From Halovenus salina (GTDB lineage: Archaea > Halobacteriota > Halobacteria > Halobacteriales > Haloarculaceae): DNA of 64,000 nt. Below are positions 34,283 to 42,810 of this stretch, piece by piece (the stretch's first letter is position 1; the number at the start of each line of letters is the position of its first letter). The position numbers and the translations under genes are program-made. The notes below the pieces were generated by a model, which had not been told where the DNA came from, searched no databases, and saw only the letters and a list, made by a program, of their open reading frames with translations. Where the stretch lies: NCBI RefSeq assembly GCF_026410925.1, contig NZ_CP112972.1, positions 744,001-808,000 of the forward strand, read 5' to 3'.

Positions 34283-35980
34283 TCAGGGATACGGGTGGTG
34301 GTCGTGGTCGAGTTGCGGCCGAAAACCAAGTTCCTCGGGAACCCGACTCGCCCGCTCACCGAAGTAGGTCTCGCCGAAACACATCGGCTGTGCCTCGGGT
34401 ACCGTAACACGCACGGCCTCGAACCCAAGGCGTTCGACATCTCTCGTCGTCGTTCGCGCCGCGTAAGCGCTTAGTCCGGCGTCAGTGACCCGTGCGACAA
34501 CCTCGTCGAGCGCCTGTGCCCCAGTCGGCACCTCGGCCGGCCCGACCGATCCCGCCGGGATCGTGGACTCAGTGTCGATGTACTCGCGAGCGGTCTCGGG
34601 GAACTGCGCGTAGCGGCCAATTTCGCCCAGGGCATCGCTCGCTGCCTCCTCGCCCATTCCATCGAGTTCCATCCAGTTCTGGAGCGCCTCGGCCAGCGCC
34701 GACCGGGCCGCTTCGGCGACATCGAGGTCTGCGTCAGAGCCAAGCGCAAAGCGTGGCCAGGAGTCACGGTGAACGGCAACGGCAACGACAGGTACGTCGA
34801 TATCCTGTGTGACAAGCATCGGCGTCACCGAGAGACCCTCTGAGGCGGCCCGTTCGGTCATCGTCTCGAACGTCTCGTCGTCGACATCGAGTTCGAGCGG
34901 GTCGAACGTCGAGTACCACGACAGCATCGTCGCATCGCGTTCGATGACCTCGTACAGCCCCGAGAGCAGTGCCTCGATATCGCTGTTGCCCAGGCCGAGT
35001 CCGGTCGTAATCGGCGGGCGATACCGGCGTGACGGCGGCGGGAAGTGGACAAACTCCGCGGGGAGCATCGCCTCCTCGCGCGTCGAGAGATTCTCACCGG
35101 GAACCCACTCGATTTCTGTGCCGTCTGGCTCCGTACGGGTGACAAACGACGCCGGCTCGACCGCGTTCGGTATCTCCGCGGGGGTTCCGGTCTCGAAGTT
35201 GTCGACCCGGTAGATGCCAGCACAGTAGCGTTCGAGTGCCTCGCCGAGTGCGCGCATGAACGCGCCGTCCCAGTCCGGGGCGACGCCGGCCGCGTCCCGT
35301 GCCGCACTCACGTCACTGAACCCAGCAGTATCACAGCTCTGTGCCAGGTAGTACGGCACCGGAAACGACTGCGCCTCGCCGATTTCTTGGACGATGCCGA
35401 GCATGTCGTCGAAGCCCCGCTCGGCACGGGTCAGCGAGTCATCGAGGTCGCGTTCGACGTACTGGCGTGGGAGTTCCCGACTGCGTCCTGTGTCACAGGC
35501 ACAGTTCGGGAGCGGGAGGAACTCTCGTTCGTTGAACGGGACGACAACCACACGACCGAAGATGTCGGCGTCGGACTCGACGGCCCGGACCGCCTCTCTG
35601 CCCGCGACTGCGCCGGCAAAGCGGCTGGTGTGTGCTGCTGGTGCTGCCGCCGGCTCTGCCTGCGGGTCGAGGTTCGCATTCACGCGCCCGGACAGACACT
35701 CGTAACAGCCCGTCTCGGGACCGAAGCCCGCGACCGCGGCGTCGACGATAGGAATTCCGCCGACGCCGCCGAGCTCGACGGCCACCCACTGGAGGCCGAC
35801 CTCGAGGGCGCGTTCATTGACCAGATCGAAGCGGTCGTCGCCGACCTGACCGACGACCACCGCAAGCTCCAGGTCTGTCAGTTCCGTCCGGTCGCGACGC
35901 TCTGTGTCGACAGCCACGTCGCCGAGTGCCGCCTCGGCCGCCGCGGCTGCCGGCCCACTACCGACGATACCGACTGTCAT
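34283..35980 (-). CDS. YcaO-family cyclodehydratase/thioamidation-type enzyme with ThiF-like N-terminal domain
   Basis: 565 aa. Residues 1 to about 190 form a Rossmann-like domain (MTVGIVGSGPAAAAAEAAL) with paired Cys (GCYECLSG, NCACDTG), as in ocin-ThiF partners that bind leader peptides. Residues about 220-565 are YcaO. The ATP/Mg-binding Glu motifs are FMRALGEALERYCAG, LSGLYEVIERDA and ALAEALQNWMELD. The tail ends DHDHHPYP, close to the Pro-rich C-terminus of azoline-forming YcaO enzymes. Such enzymes activate backbone amides with ATP. No precursor peptide, TfuA or dehydrogenase gene is adjacent. A TTTTTATTT box precedes the ATG by about 25 nt. Confidence 0.88.
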   Translation of the reverse strand: MTVGIVGSGPAAAAAEAALGDVAVDTERRDRTELTDLELAVVVGQVGDDRFDLVNERALEVGLQWVAVELGGVGGIPIVDAAVAGFGPETGCYECLSGRVNANLDPQAEPAAAPAAHTSRFAGAVAGREAVRAVESDADIFGRVVVVPFNEREFLPLPNCACDTGRSRELPRQYVERDLDDSLTRAERGFDDMLGIVQEIGEAQSFPVPYYLAQSCDTAGFSDVSAARDAAGVAPDWDGAFMRALGEALERYCAGIYRVDNFETGTPAEIPNAVEPASFVTRTEPDGTEIEWVPGENLSTREEAMLPAEFVHFPPPSRRYRPPITTGLGLGNSDIEALLSGLYEVIERDATMLSWYSTFDPLELDVDDETFETMTERAASEGLSVTPMLVTQDIDVPVVAVAVHRDSWPRFALGSDADLDVAEAARSALAEALQNWMELDGMGEEAASDALGEIGRYAQFPETAREYIDTESTIPAGSVGPAEVPTGAQALDEVVARVTDAGLSAYAARTTTRDVERLGFEAVRVTVPEAQPMCFGETYFGERASRVPEELGFRPQLDHDHHPYP

Positions 35981-36095
35981 GTGCGTGATGACGAGGGCCG
36001 AAATAAAAAGCCCCAGGGAGCATTGTCGTCACAGAGTATCCTGTTCTGTCTCCCAAGCTGAGATAGTAACTTAAAGACCTCAGTATCGCAGGCCA

Positions 36096-36518
36096 ATGCC
36101 TATCGGAGAGTCGGGACACGTTTCGTACATGACGTACGATATGACAGCAGACATCGCGGAGAACCGTCTGTATATCGACCTGAACGGACGGATGGACGGC
36201 GAGGAGATCGAGGCGGCAGCCGAAGCGGCAGTCTCCGAGGCCGAGAAACTCGAAGGGGAGTTCGACATCATCAACGACCTTGCTGGATTCAAGCCGCCGT
36301 CGCCGGACGCCGCCGAGCCAATCAAGGAGGCACAGGCCAGCCTCAGGGAGATGGGCGTCGACAGAGTCGTCCGCGTCATCGACGACGAGACGAGCAAGAT
36401 AGTGTTACACGCCTTCGAGCGACGGTCGACGGATGTGGGGTACAGCGGCGAGAAGGCAGACACAGTCAGCGAGGCAGAACGGCTCCTGTCGAGCCGAGAG
36501 ATTGCAGGCTATAGCTGA
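36096..36518 (+). CDS. Small STAS/SpoIIAA-like protein of unknown function
   Basis: 140 aa. The order NRLYIDLNGRMDGEEIEAAAEAA, FDIINDLAGFKPPSP and VDRVVRVIDD resembles the beta-alpha pattern of SpoIIAA-like STAS proteins, which bind nucleotides or lipids or act as anti-anti-sigma partners. The assignment rests on pattern only. ATG 36096 follows TAACTTAAAG by about 25 nt; ATGs at 36129 and 36141 are alternatives. Confidence 0.6.
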   Translation: MPIGESGHVSYMTYDMTADIAENRLYIDLNGRMDGEEIEAAAEAAVSEAEKLEGEFDIINDLAGFKPPSPDAAEPIKEAQASLREMGVDRVVRVIDDETSKIVLHAFERRSTDVGYSGEKADTVSEAERLLSSREIAGYS

Positions 36519-36544
36519 GTCGGGCAGCGTTCGCGCCTTCCCGG

Positions 36545-36742
36545 TCAGCCAGCAAGCGTGTAGAACCTGTGTACTTCGAGGAGGATAACGACCAGCAACA
36601 GCGCAATCGTAGGCCACCAGACCAGCGACCCGAACGAGAACAGTCCGAGGAAAGTCAACACCGCGCTCACTGCAAGCGCAATTGCCGTGAGCATATAGAC
36701 GAGAACGTACCCCATCCGTTCCAGAAGTATATATCCCTGCAT
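36545..36742 (-). CDS. Small membrane protein, 65 aa
   Basis: Two hydrophobic segments (VYMLTAIALAVSAVLTFLGLF and WPTIALLLVVILLEV) with a short loop and a C-terminal RFYTLAG. Start ATG 36742; ATG 36715 is possible. It follows the thioredoxin reductase gene on the same strand, about 50 nt downstream. No family recognised. Confidence 0.6.
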   Translation of the reverse strand: MQGYILLERMGYVLVYMLTAIALAVSAVLTFLGLFSFGSLVWWPTIALLLVVILLEVHRFYTLAG

Positions 36743-36793
36743 AGCCCTCGTGGCAGGCGTCTACTCACCCGCGCGTAAAATAGGTATCAGTTA

Positions 36794-37843
36794 TCAGTCG
36801 TCGTCTGCGGTCGCCTGTGGAGGTTCGGCGTCGCGTTCGGGCACGTCTTCCAGGTAGTCGTCGGCATCGAGGGCCGCCTTGACGCCCATGCCCCCAGCAG
36901 TGGCTGCCTGCTGGTAGTGGTGGTCGACCACGTCCCCGGCGCCAAAGATACCGTCGACAGCAGTTCGGGTCTGCCCGCCGCCGTCGCCGCCCTGTACCGT
37001 GACATAGCCCGTCTCGTCGAGTTCGACGCCGGTGTCCTCGAAGTACTCGGTGTTGGGTGTGTGGCCGATTGCGTAGAACACCGCGCCAACGTCCATCTCG
37101 ACGGTTTCGGTCTCGTCGTCGTCCAGGTTGTCTTTCGGATACCCCGACTCGTTCTGTGCGAGCGTGACCCTGTCGATTCCCGCTTCCTGTGAGCCGTGGA
37201 TTTCGAGTAGCTCGGTGTTTCGGAGGATCTCGATGTCGCCCTCGTCGGCCTTCTTCTGGACGCGGTCGACCCAGTGGGCCTCTGCGCGGAACTCCTCACG
37301 GCGGTGTGCGATGTACACCGTGTCCGCGAACTTCGTGAGGAAGGTCGCCTCCTCCATCGCGGCATCACCGCCGCCGACGACCAGCATATCCTCGCCTTTG
37401 AAGAACGCGCCGTCGCAGGTGGCACACGTCGAGAGACCGTACCCCATCAGTTCGTCCTCGCCGGGAACACCGAGCGTCCTGGCGCTCGCGCCGGAGGCGG
37501 CGATGAAGGCGTCGGTCGTGTACACATCACCGTTTGCACACGCGACGCGGATTCGCCCATCATCGAGTTTCGTCACTGACTCGACGACCCCGTGGTCGAT
37601 ATCCGCACCGAACTGGGTCGCTTGCTCTTTCATCTCGTTGACCAGGTCCGGCCCGCTGATTCCCTCCGGAAAGCCGGGGTAGTTGGCGACGTCGGTCGTG
37701 AGCGTGAGCTGTCCGCCCGGTTCGTCGCCTTCGAGAACGAGCGGGTCGTTGTTCGCACGGCCGGCATAGATTGCCGCCGACAGTCCCGCGATACCTGTGC
37801 CAGCGATGATAAGTCGTCGGTGGTCGGTAGATTCAGCTGTCAT
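36794..37843 (-). CDS. trxB: Thioredoxin reductase (NADPH)
   Basis: 349 aa. FAD motif IIAGTGIAGLSAAIYAGRA, PGGQLTLTTDVANYPGFPEGISG, redox active CATC, NADP motif VVGGGDAAMEEATFL with HRREEFRAE, and C-terminal FAD motif GIFGAGDVVDHHYQQAATAGGMG. The order and length equal low-molecular-weight TrxR. GTGIAG replaces the common GSGPAG. It keeps thioredoxin reduced in the cytosol. An acidic C-terminal tail is present. Confidence 0.94.
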   Translation of the reverse strand: MTAESTDHRRLIIAGTGIAGLSAAIYAGRANNDPLVLEGDEPGGQLTLTTDVANYPGFPEGISGPDLVNEMKEQATQFGADIDHGVVESVTKLDDGRIRVACANGDVYTTDAFIAASGASARTLGVPGEDELMGYGLSTCATCDGAFFKGEDMLVVGGGDAAMEEATFLTKFADTVYIAHRREEFRAEAHWVDRVQKKADEGDIEILRNTELLEIHGSQEAGIDRVTLAQNESGYPKDNLDDDETETVEMDVGAVFYAIGHTPNTEYFEDTGVELDETGYVTVQGGDGGGQTRTAVDGIFGAGDVVDHHYQQAATAGGMGVKAALDADDYLEDVPERDAEPPQATADDD

Positions 37844-37915
37844 TGCTCTCTAGTAGGGGTATCGTCGGTTTGTAGATTGCGCTCTCTTGTCCCGTCCGGA
37901 CACAACCGATCTCCA

Positions 37916-39607
37916 TCAGAATCCGTCTTCGGGGAACGCTTCGAGCAACGCGCCGTGGAGCGAGCCGTTCGAGGAGAGCAAGGAGGCGCGGGTGCCAGTG
38001 TCTTCGAGCTGGAGTTCGTACTCGCTCCCGTCGGCGTGTGTCGACTCGCCGCCGGCCTCCCGAAGGATGCACAGCCCCGCGGCGACATCCCATGGGTATG
38101 TGTCGTACTCCCAGTGGGCGTCGGCACTCCCGGCGGCCACATAACAGAGATGCAGTGAGGCACAGCCGAGCCGCCGGACACCGCGAGCGCGGCGGTAGTA
38201 GCGTTTGAGGAACTCGCCGGTCGGGTCGTACCCCGAAAGCAGCATGCTCTCGTCAATTCGGGCCCGGTCGGTCGGCTCGATTGGCGTCTCGTTTCGATAC
38301 GCCCCTTTTCCCTGGACAGCGTGGAACAACTCCTCTGTGACAGGGCTGTAGACGACGCCGACGACCGGCGTCTGGTCTTTGGCCAGTGCGATAGCGACGG
38401 TGAAGTTCGGGTTGCCGTGGACGAAGTTCCCAGTGCCGTCGATTGGGTCGATGACCCATGTGTAGGGGCTGGTGCCGGCGTTGACAGTCCACCCTTCGGA
38501 GAGAACCGTGTGGTCGGGAAACGCAGAGCCCACGATAGCGGTGATGATGCGCTCGCTCCGGGAGAGTGCCGCCCCGACGAGCTCCTCGCTGACCAGCCCG
38601 GAGTCAGAGCGCTCGATGCGGTCGTAAATCCGTCGGGCAGGTCTGCCGGCCGCGACAGCAGCCTCCCTGGCTACGTCGCCTGCGGCCGTTAAGAGGTCGG
38701 TCGGTCCGGCAGCACGCTCGCGGTTACCGGTATCGGCGCGCCGTTTGACGTTCCAGCCGAGTTTCGAGGTTAGCGTGTCCATTGTCCTATTGCTGAACGA
38801 ACTTTGGACCAGATAGGCGGGTGTCTCCGCACCGGTGACGGTGAACTTCGTCCCCGCAGTCACGGCCATTTCCGGCCGGGAGCCATCGACTGAGAGTCGA
38901 GCATCTGTTGCCGGTACGACTGTGATTTCGGAGTCGGCGTCGGCCACAATCGGTCGGACGCTCGCGTTGTAGGTATGCAAAGGCGTGATCTGGAGCGTTT
39001 CGTTGCCCGCAGGAAAATGAACCGGCCCGCCCGAAGACAGCGCCATCGCAGTCGACCCAGTCGGCGTGTTGACGAGGATTCCCTCACCCTCGTATCTGCC
39101 GACGTACTCGCCGTCGACAAAGACTTCCAGTTCACACCGGCCCCCACTCGACTGCTCTGTTTCGGCCCGCCGGCGACGGGTTGCGGGGGCGTCGAACTGG
39201 ATTTCGTTGATACCTGTCTCGTCGATGTCGTCAGCGACGACGCGGGCCTGTAGATGCTCAATAATCGTCGCCTCGCCGCCGAGGATCTCGTCGAATGTCT
39301 CCGGGATAGCTTCGGGAGCGGTAACTGTCAGAAACCCGAGCGTTCCCGTGTCGATACTGAGAAACGGAATCTCGCGGGGAGCGAACTCCTCGACGGCACG
39401 CAAGAACGTCCCGTCGCCACCCACCACGACGCCGAGCACGTCGCCACCAGTGATACGATACTCCTCGATGGTCTCCCCAACATCGTAGGTGACGAACGCC
39501 CGGCCGTGGTCTGCGACGGCCGACGCGACCGAGTCGACGACCTCCTCGGTCCCAGGTGCTGCGATACAGACGACGCGCTCGGTCGTAGCCAGCCGGGACC
39601 CTCTCAT
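37916..39607 (-). CDS. Fusion of NAD kinase (N) and IMPase-family NADP-phosphatase-like domain (C)
   Basis: 563 aa. Residues about 12-290 are NAD kinase: VVVGGDGTFLRAVE, NEIQF and GEGILVNTPTGSTAMALSSGGPV. Residues about 300-563 are an IMPase: TWVIDPIDGTGNFVHGNPNF and YPWDVAAGLCILREAGGES. The frame is continuous, with no internal stop. In the methanogen fusion MJ0917 the phosphatase precedes the kinase; here the order is reversed. The protein could make and remove NADP, controlling the NAD/NADP balance (inference). It sits between the CBS gene and trxB on the same strand, and TrxB consumes NADPH. Confidence 0.92.
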   Translation of the reverse strand: MRGSRLATTERVVCIAAPGTEEVVDSVASAVADHGRAFVTYDVGETIEEYRITGGDVLGVVVGGDGTFLRAVEEFAPREIPFLSIDTGTLGFLTVTAPEAIPETFDEILGGEATIIEHLQARVVADDIDETGINEIQFDAPATRRRRAETEQSSGGRCELEVFVDGEYVGRYEGEGILVNTPTGSTAMALSSGGPVHFPAGNETLQITPLHTYNASVRPIVADADSEITVVPATDARLSVDGSRPEMAVTAGTKFTVTGAETPAYLVQSSFSNRTMDTLTSKLGWNVKRRADTGNRERAAGPTDLLTAAGDVAREAAVAAGRPARRIYDRIERSDSGLVSEELVGAALSRSERIITAIVGSAFPDHTVLSEGWTVNAGTSPYTWVIDPIDGTGNFVHGNPNFTVAIALAKDQTPVVGVVYSPVTEELFHAVQGKGAYRNETPIEPTDRARIDESMLLSGYDPTGEFLKRYYRRARGVRRLGCASLHLCYVAAGSADAHWEYDTYPWDVAAGLCILREAGGESTHADGSEYELQLEDTGTRASLLSSNGSLHGALLEAFPEDGF

Positions 39608-39654
39608 TACCCTGTCCGATGGTTCCGCCGTGGATAAGTCGTTTGCCCTCGGTC

Positions 39655-40104
39655 TCAGTCGTGGTAGTACTCCATGCCGGAGCGCTCGTAGGCCGGCGAG
39701 GAACTCCGAATCGCGGTGCCGACGTGCTGGAGCTCCATCCCGAGCAGAACGACCACGTCGCTCAGCGAGATGATGCCGGCGAGTTCGCCGTCCTCGACGA
39801 CAGGAACGCGTCGGAGCCCCTTCTGTGAGAGGAGCTCGACCAGGTCGTACACGCCGGCATCCCCTTCGATTGTCGGCGTCTCCTCGTCGACGAACTCGAC
39901 GATATCGGTCTCCTCTGCGTCGAATGTCTCGTCGAGAACGGCCATCGCGAGGTCGCGGTCGCTGACGAGTCCAAGCGGTTTCTCGTCATCAACGACGACC
40001 ACGCTCCCGACTGCGTCGCCGTGCATTCGCCGGACGACGGTGTCGACTGACTCCCCCGGTTCCACCGTTACTACGTTTGTGCGTGCAATATCTATGACTG
40101 CCAT
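39655..40104 (-). CDS. CBS-domain pair protein
   Basis: 149 aa with two CBS domains: ARTNVVTVEPGESVDTVVRRM with KPLGLVSDRDLAMAVL, then VYDLVELLSQKGLRRVPVVEDGELAGIISLSDVV. A Bateman pair of this kind binds adenosine nucleotides, SAM or NAD. It lies 47 nt upstream of the NAD kinase fusion on the same strand, so control of that enzyme by an adenylate is a reasonable guess. Confidence 0.9.
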   Translation of the reverse strand: MAVIDIARTNVVTVEPGESVDTVVRRMHGDAVGSVVVVDDEKPLGLVSDRDLAMAVLDETFDAEETDIVEFVDEETPTIEGDAGVYDLVELLSQKGLRRVPVVEDGELAGIISLSDVVVLLGMELQHVGTAIRSSSPAYERSGMEYYHD

Positions 40105-40195
40105 GTCTGTCTTTCACAGTTCTGACCTACAAGCCTGACGCTTGTTTCGCCAGACAGACGGTTCGGAAAGCGTAAGTGGCGGTCGGGAATACCGG

Positions 40196-41542
40196 ATGAC
40201 TGTGACAACTGCAGTCCGGCGTGCAGCCGCATTTGCGCTTGTTGGCTGCCTCGCGCTCGTCGGGCCGTGGGTGCTGGGTGTCGAGGAGCCGGCTGTCGCA
40301 ACTGCCGCCGCTATCGGCCCGTTTCTGGCGGTGGCGGCCGGCGCACTCTGGGTTGACACCGAGAGTGTTCTCTTCGAGTTGTTTGCTCGGCCCGCCGACA
40401 GACGCAGCGGGACACTCTATGGCTTAGCGGTGTTTGCGCTAGCGGCGGCAGGACTCGCGACGCTCACCGTCGGCTTCGGGATGCCCGCCTACGTGTACGT
40501 CGGGACTGTGCTTCTCCTCGTGTTCGGCAACCTCGCCGCCCAGCTCGTCCGTGCCTACCGGTACGAACAGGTGCGGGCGACTGCGGGCTTCGTTGTCGGT
40601 GGATTTCTCGCGTCGGCGACAGGCCAGCTGATGACAGTCGAACTCACGACGGAATCTGCCGGCGTCCCGCTTGTGACGTTTCTCGCTGCAAGCGGGGCGC
40701 TGTTTGCCGCCCTTCTCCAGCAGATGTTACACCGGCGCGACGACGCGCTTGTGTTGGTGGCCGTGGCGATGATGCTGTGGCTGTTCTCGACCCTACCCTT
40801 GGAGATTACGACGACGCGTATCGCCGTTGCGCTCGGACTGACCGTGGTGCTTGGCTACGCTTCGTATGCGCTCGAAACCGCGTCACTGGCCGGAATGCTC
40901 ACCGGAGTCTTGCTCAGCCTGCTGACAATCGTGCTAGGTGATTTCGCCTGGTTTGTCATCCTCGTCGCCTTCTTCGGCATCGGGGGCGTGGCCTCAAAGT
41001 TCCGGTTCGACCGCAAGCTGGACCGCGGTGTGGCCCAGGAGAACGAAGGAGCCCGTGGGACCGGAAACGTGCTGGCGAACTCGCTTGTCGCCCTCGTGGC
41101 TGTCCTTGCCGGCGCGGTAAGTACGGAGTACGGCGTCTCCCAGGCGGTGTTCTTCTATGCCTTTGCCGGTGCTGTGGGAGCTGCACTCGCCGATACGCTC
41201 TCCAGTGAGATTGGCGGCCTCTTCGACAACCCGCGGCTCGTGACGACACTCGAAGTCGCCGAGCCGGGTGTTGACGGCGCTGTCACCTGGCAGGGTGAAC
41301 TGGCCGGCCTCTGTGGTGCCACCATCATCGCCGCTATCGCCTGGGTCGGCTTCGGCGGAATCACAGCCTTCGGCGCGGGAGTAATTGTCTTCGCTGGACT
41401 CGTCGGTATGACTGTCGACAGCTTCCTCGGGGCGACCATCGAGGGACGCTTCCTGGGTAACCAGGGCGTTAATTTCCTCGCGACTGTTGCGGCCGCCATC
41501 GTCGGCGCAGGGCTGGCGACCGCGTTGAACCTCCCACTCTGA
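40196..41542 (+). CDS. DUF92 family membrane protein (phytyl-phosphate kinase-like)
   Basis: 448 aa from ATG 40196. About 11-12 membrane helices. The DUF92 half (from about residue 220) has KFRFDRKLDRGVAQENEGARGTGNVLANS and ADTLSSEIG. The DTxSSE motif and the RGxxNVLAN block are family hallmarks also found in plant VTE6. A related role on prenyl phosphates in the membrane is possible. The frame opens upstream at TTG 40142, but MTVTTAVRRAAAF is a better membrane N-terminus. Confidence 0.85.
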   Translation: MTVTTAVRRAAAFALVGCLALVGPWVLGVEEPAVATAAAIGPFLAVAAGALWVDTESVLFELFARPADRRSGTLYGLAVFALAAAGLATLTVGFGMPAYVYVGTVLLLVFGNLAAQLVRAYRYEQVRATAGFVVGGFLASATGQLMTVELTTESAGVPLVTFLAASGALFAALLQQMLHRRDDALVLVAVAMMLWLFSTLPLEITTTRIAVALGLTVVLGYASYALETASLAGMLTGVLLSLLTIVLGDFAWFVILVAFFGIGGVASKFRFDRKLDRGVAQENEGARGTGNVLANSLVALVAVLAGAVSTEYGVSQAVFFYAFAGAVGAALADTLSSEIGGLFDNPRLVTTLEVAEPGVDGAVTWQGELAGLCGATIIAAIAWVGFGGITAFGAGVIVFAGLVGMTVDSFLGATIEGRFLGNQGVNFLATVAAAIVGAGLATALNLPL

Positions 41543-41543
41543 T

Positions 41544-41972
41544 ATGGTTACAATCCGGGACGGACAACTGACAGACGAGAGACAACTGCGCTCCATCCAG
41601 GAGAGCACGCTGGCAGAACCCTCTCCGGACCTGCTTGCGGCCGGAATCGACGGCCCACTCGGGCTGTTCGTCGCTGACGACGGCGGCCCCGTCGGCTACG
41701 CACTTCTGATGGAGAGTGCGGACACAGCATTGCTGCTCGAACTCGCCGTCGCCACGACCCACCAAGGCGAGGGAATCGGCTCCGAACTCTTGGAGAGAGT
41801 CCTCACACACCTCGAAACGACAGGGGCCGAGACGGTCCGCCTGACGGCCCGCGAAACAGCGAGTCGTGTCCATCGGTTCTACGAGCGACACGGATTCGAA
41901 CGGGGAGAGGTACTCGACGGGTTCTTCGAGTCGGGCGACGCAGTCGTCTTCACGAGGGAGCTACGGCCGTAG
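41544..41972 (+). CDS. GNAT family N-acetyltransferase
   Basis: 142 aa. LLELAVATTHQGEGIGSELLERV holds the acetyl-CoA pyrophosphate loop (Q-x-x-G-I-G), and RVHRFYERHGFERGE is motif B. The starting ATG is 2 nt after the DUF92 stop, so they are cotranscribed. The acceptor (protein N-terminus, amine or metabolite) is unknown. The last 12 nt overlap the end of the gene on the other strand. Confidence 0.9.
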   Translation: MVTIRDGQLTDERQLRSIQESTLAEPSPDLLAAGIDGPLGLFVADDGGPVGYALLMESADTALLLELAVATTHQGEGIGSELLERVLTHLETTGAETVRLTARETASRVHRFYERHGFERGEVLDGFFESGDAVVFTRELRP

Positions 41973-42221
41973 CGGTAGCGGCTCGTATCCGTCTGTCCGC
42001 ATCACCTCACGGTTTCGGTCGGGCCACTCGAACAGGCGCTCGCGGAGTACGTCCCCGTCTTCGGTCTCGGGATCGTACAGACCCAGTACCGCAGTAAGTG
42101 TCAACACCAGCCAGCCGCCGTAGCCGACGAAGACCGTCACCGGAACCATGACCACTATCGAGACCGAGACTCTCACGAATCGTTCGGCTACCCCGAGCTC
42201 CTTGTTACCTTCTGTTGTCAT
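41961..42221 (-). CDS. Small conserved membrane protein, 86 aa
   Basis: MTTEGNKELGVAERFVRV is followed by two hydrophobic stretches (SVSIVVMVPVTVFVGYG and WLVLTLTAVLGLYD), then an acidic and basic tail ending EPLPLRP. It overlaps the GNAT gene by 12 nt tail to tail. The codon choice and acidic tail suggest a real gene. No function recognised. Confidence 0.6.
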   Translation of the reverse strand: MTTEGNKELGVAERFVRVSVSIVVMVPVTVFVGYGGWLVLTLTAVLGLYDPETEDGDVLRERLFEWPDRNREVMRTDGYEPLPLRP

Positions 42222-42278
42222 ACCTGCGGATACATCTGGAATCAGTTTAAGTATGCTCCCCGTGTCTCGGGTAGAGAA

Positions 42279-42713
42279 TCAGGCATCTTCGACAACAATC
42301 CGGCCTTCCATCCCGGTTCCGGCCTCGGGGCGGTAGTGTGGGATACAGAAGTAGGGGTAGGTCGCTGGCTCCTCGAAGGTGAAGGTGAACTCGTCGTTCG
42401 GAGAGAGGCCGCCGCCGCCGTTGTTTTGCCACGCCGACTCGGCTTCGTCCTGTGAGTCGAAGTCGCCGGACGACCAGAAGCCGACCGACTCCGGCGTCGC
42501 GTTCTCGAAGGCTGTCACGGTGTGGGTGTGCGAGCTCGTGTTGATGAATGTCACGGTCGTTCCGGGCTCGACCGTTATCTCTTCGGGCCGGAACTTGCTG
42601 ATGGTCATCCCCACTTCGTTCTCGCCGGTCGGGTCGCCACCCACGTCAAGACAGCCGGCAACTCCGGCTGCAACGCCACTTCCGACGGTCGCTATGAATC
42701 TCCGGCGCTCCAT
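42279..42713 (-). CDS. Halocyanin/plastocyanin-like blue copper Tat lipoprotein
   Basis: 144 aa. Twin-arginine signal ERRRFIATVGSGVAAGVAGC with lipobox VAGC. The cupredoxin domain shows copper ligands His in SSHTHTVTAF, then Cys and His in YPYFCIPH, and Met in TGMEGRIVV. It is a type 1 copper electron carrier on the outer face of the membrane. The length is normal for single-domain halocyanins. An insertion rich in Gly and Asn (WQNNGGGGLS) lies before the last strand. Confidence 0.92.
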   Translation of the reverse strand: MERRRFIATVGSGVAAGVAGCLDVGGDPTGENEVGMTISKFRPEEITVEPGTTVTFINTSSHTHTVTAFENATPESVGFWSSGDFDSQDEAESAWQNNGGGGLSPNDEFTFTFEEPATYPYFCIPHYRPEAGTGMEGRIVVEDA

Positions 42714-42810
42714 ACACGGGAGTCAGGAATGCACTCATATAGGCACCACGGTTTTTTCGGCCCAGTGAGAAAGGGAAACGCCTTTGCCCGAAACCGTCAG
42801 AGATAGACGC

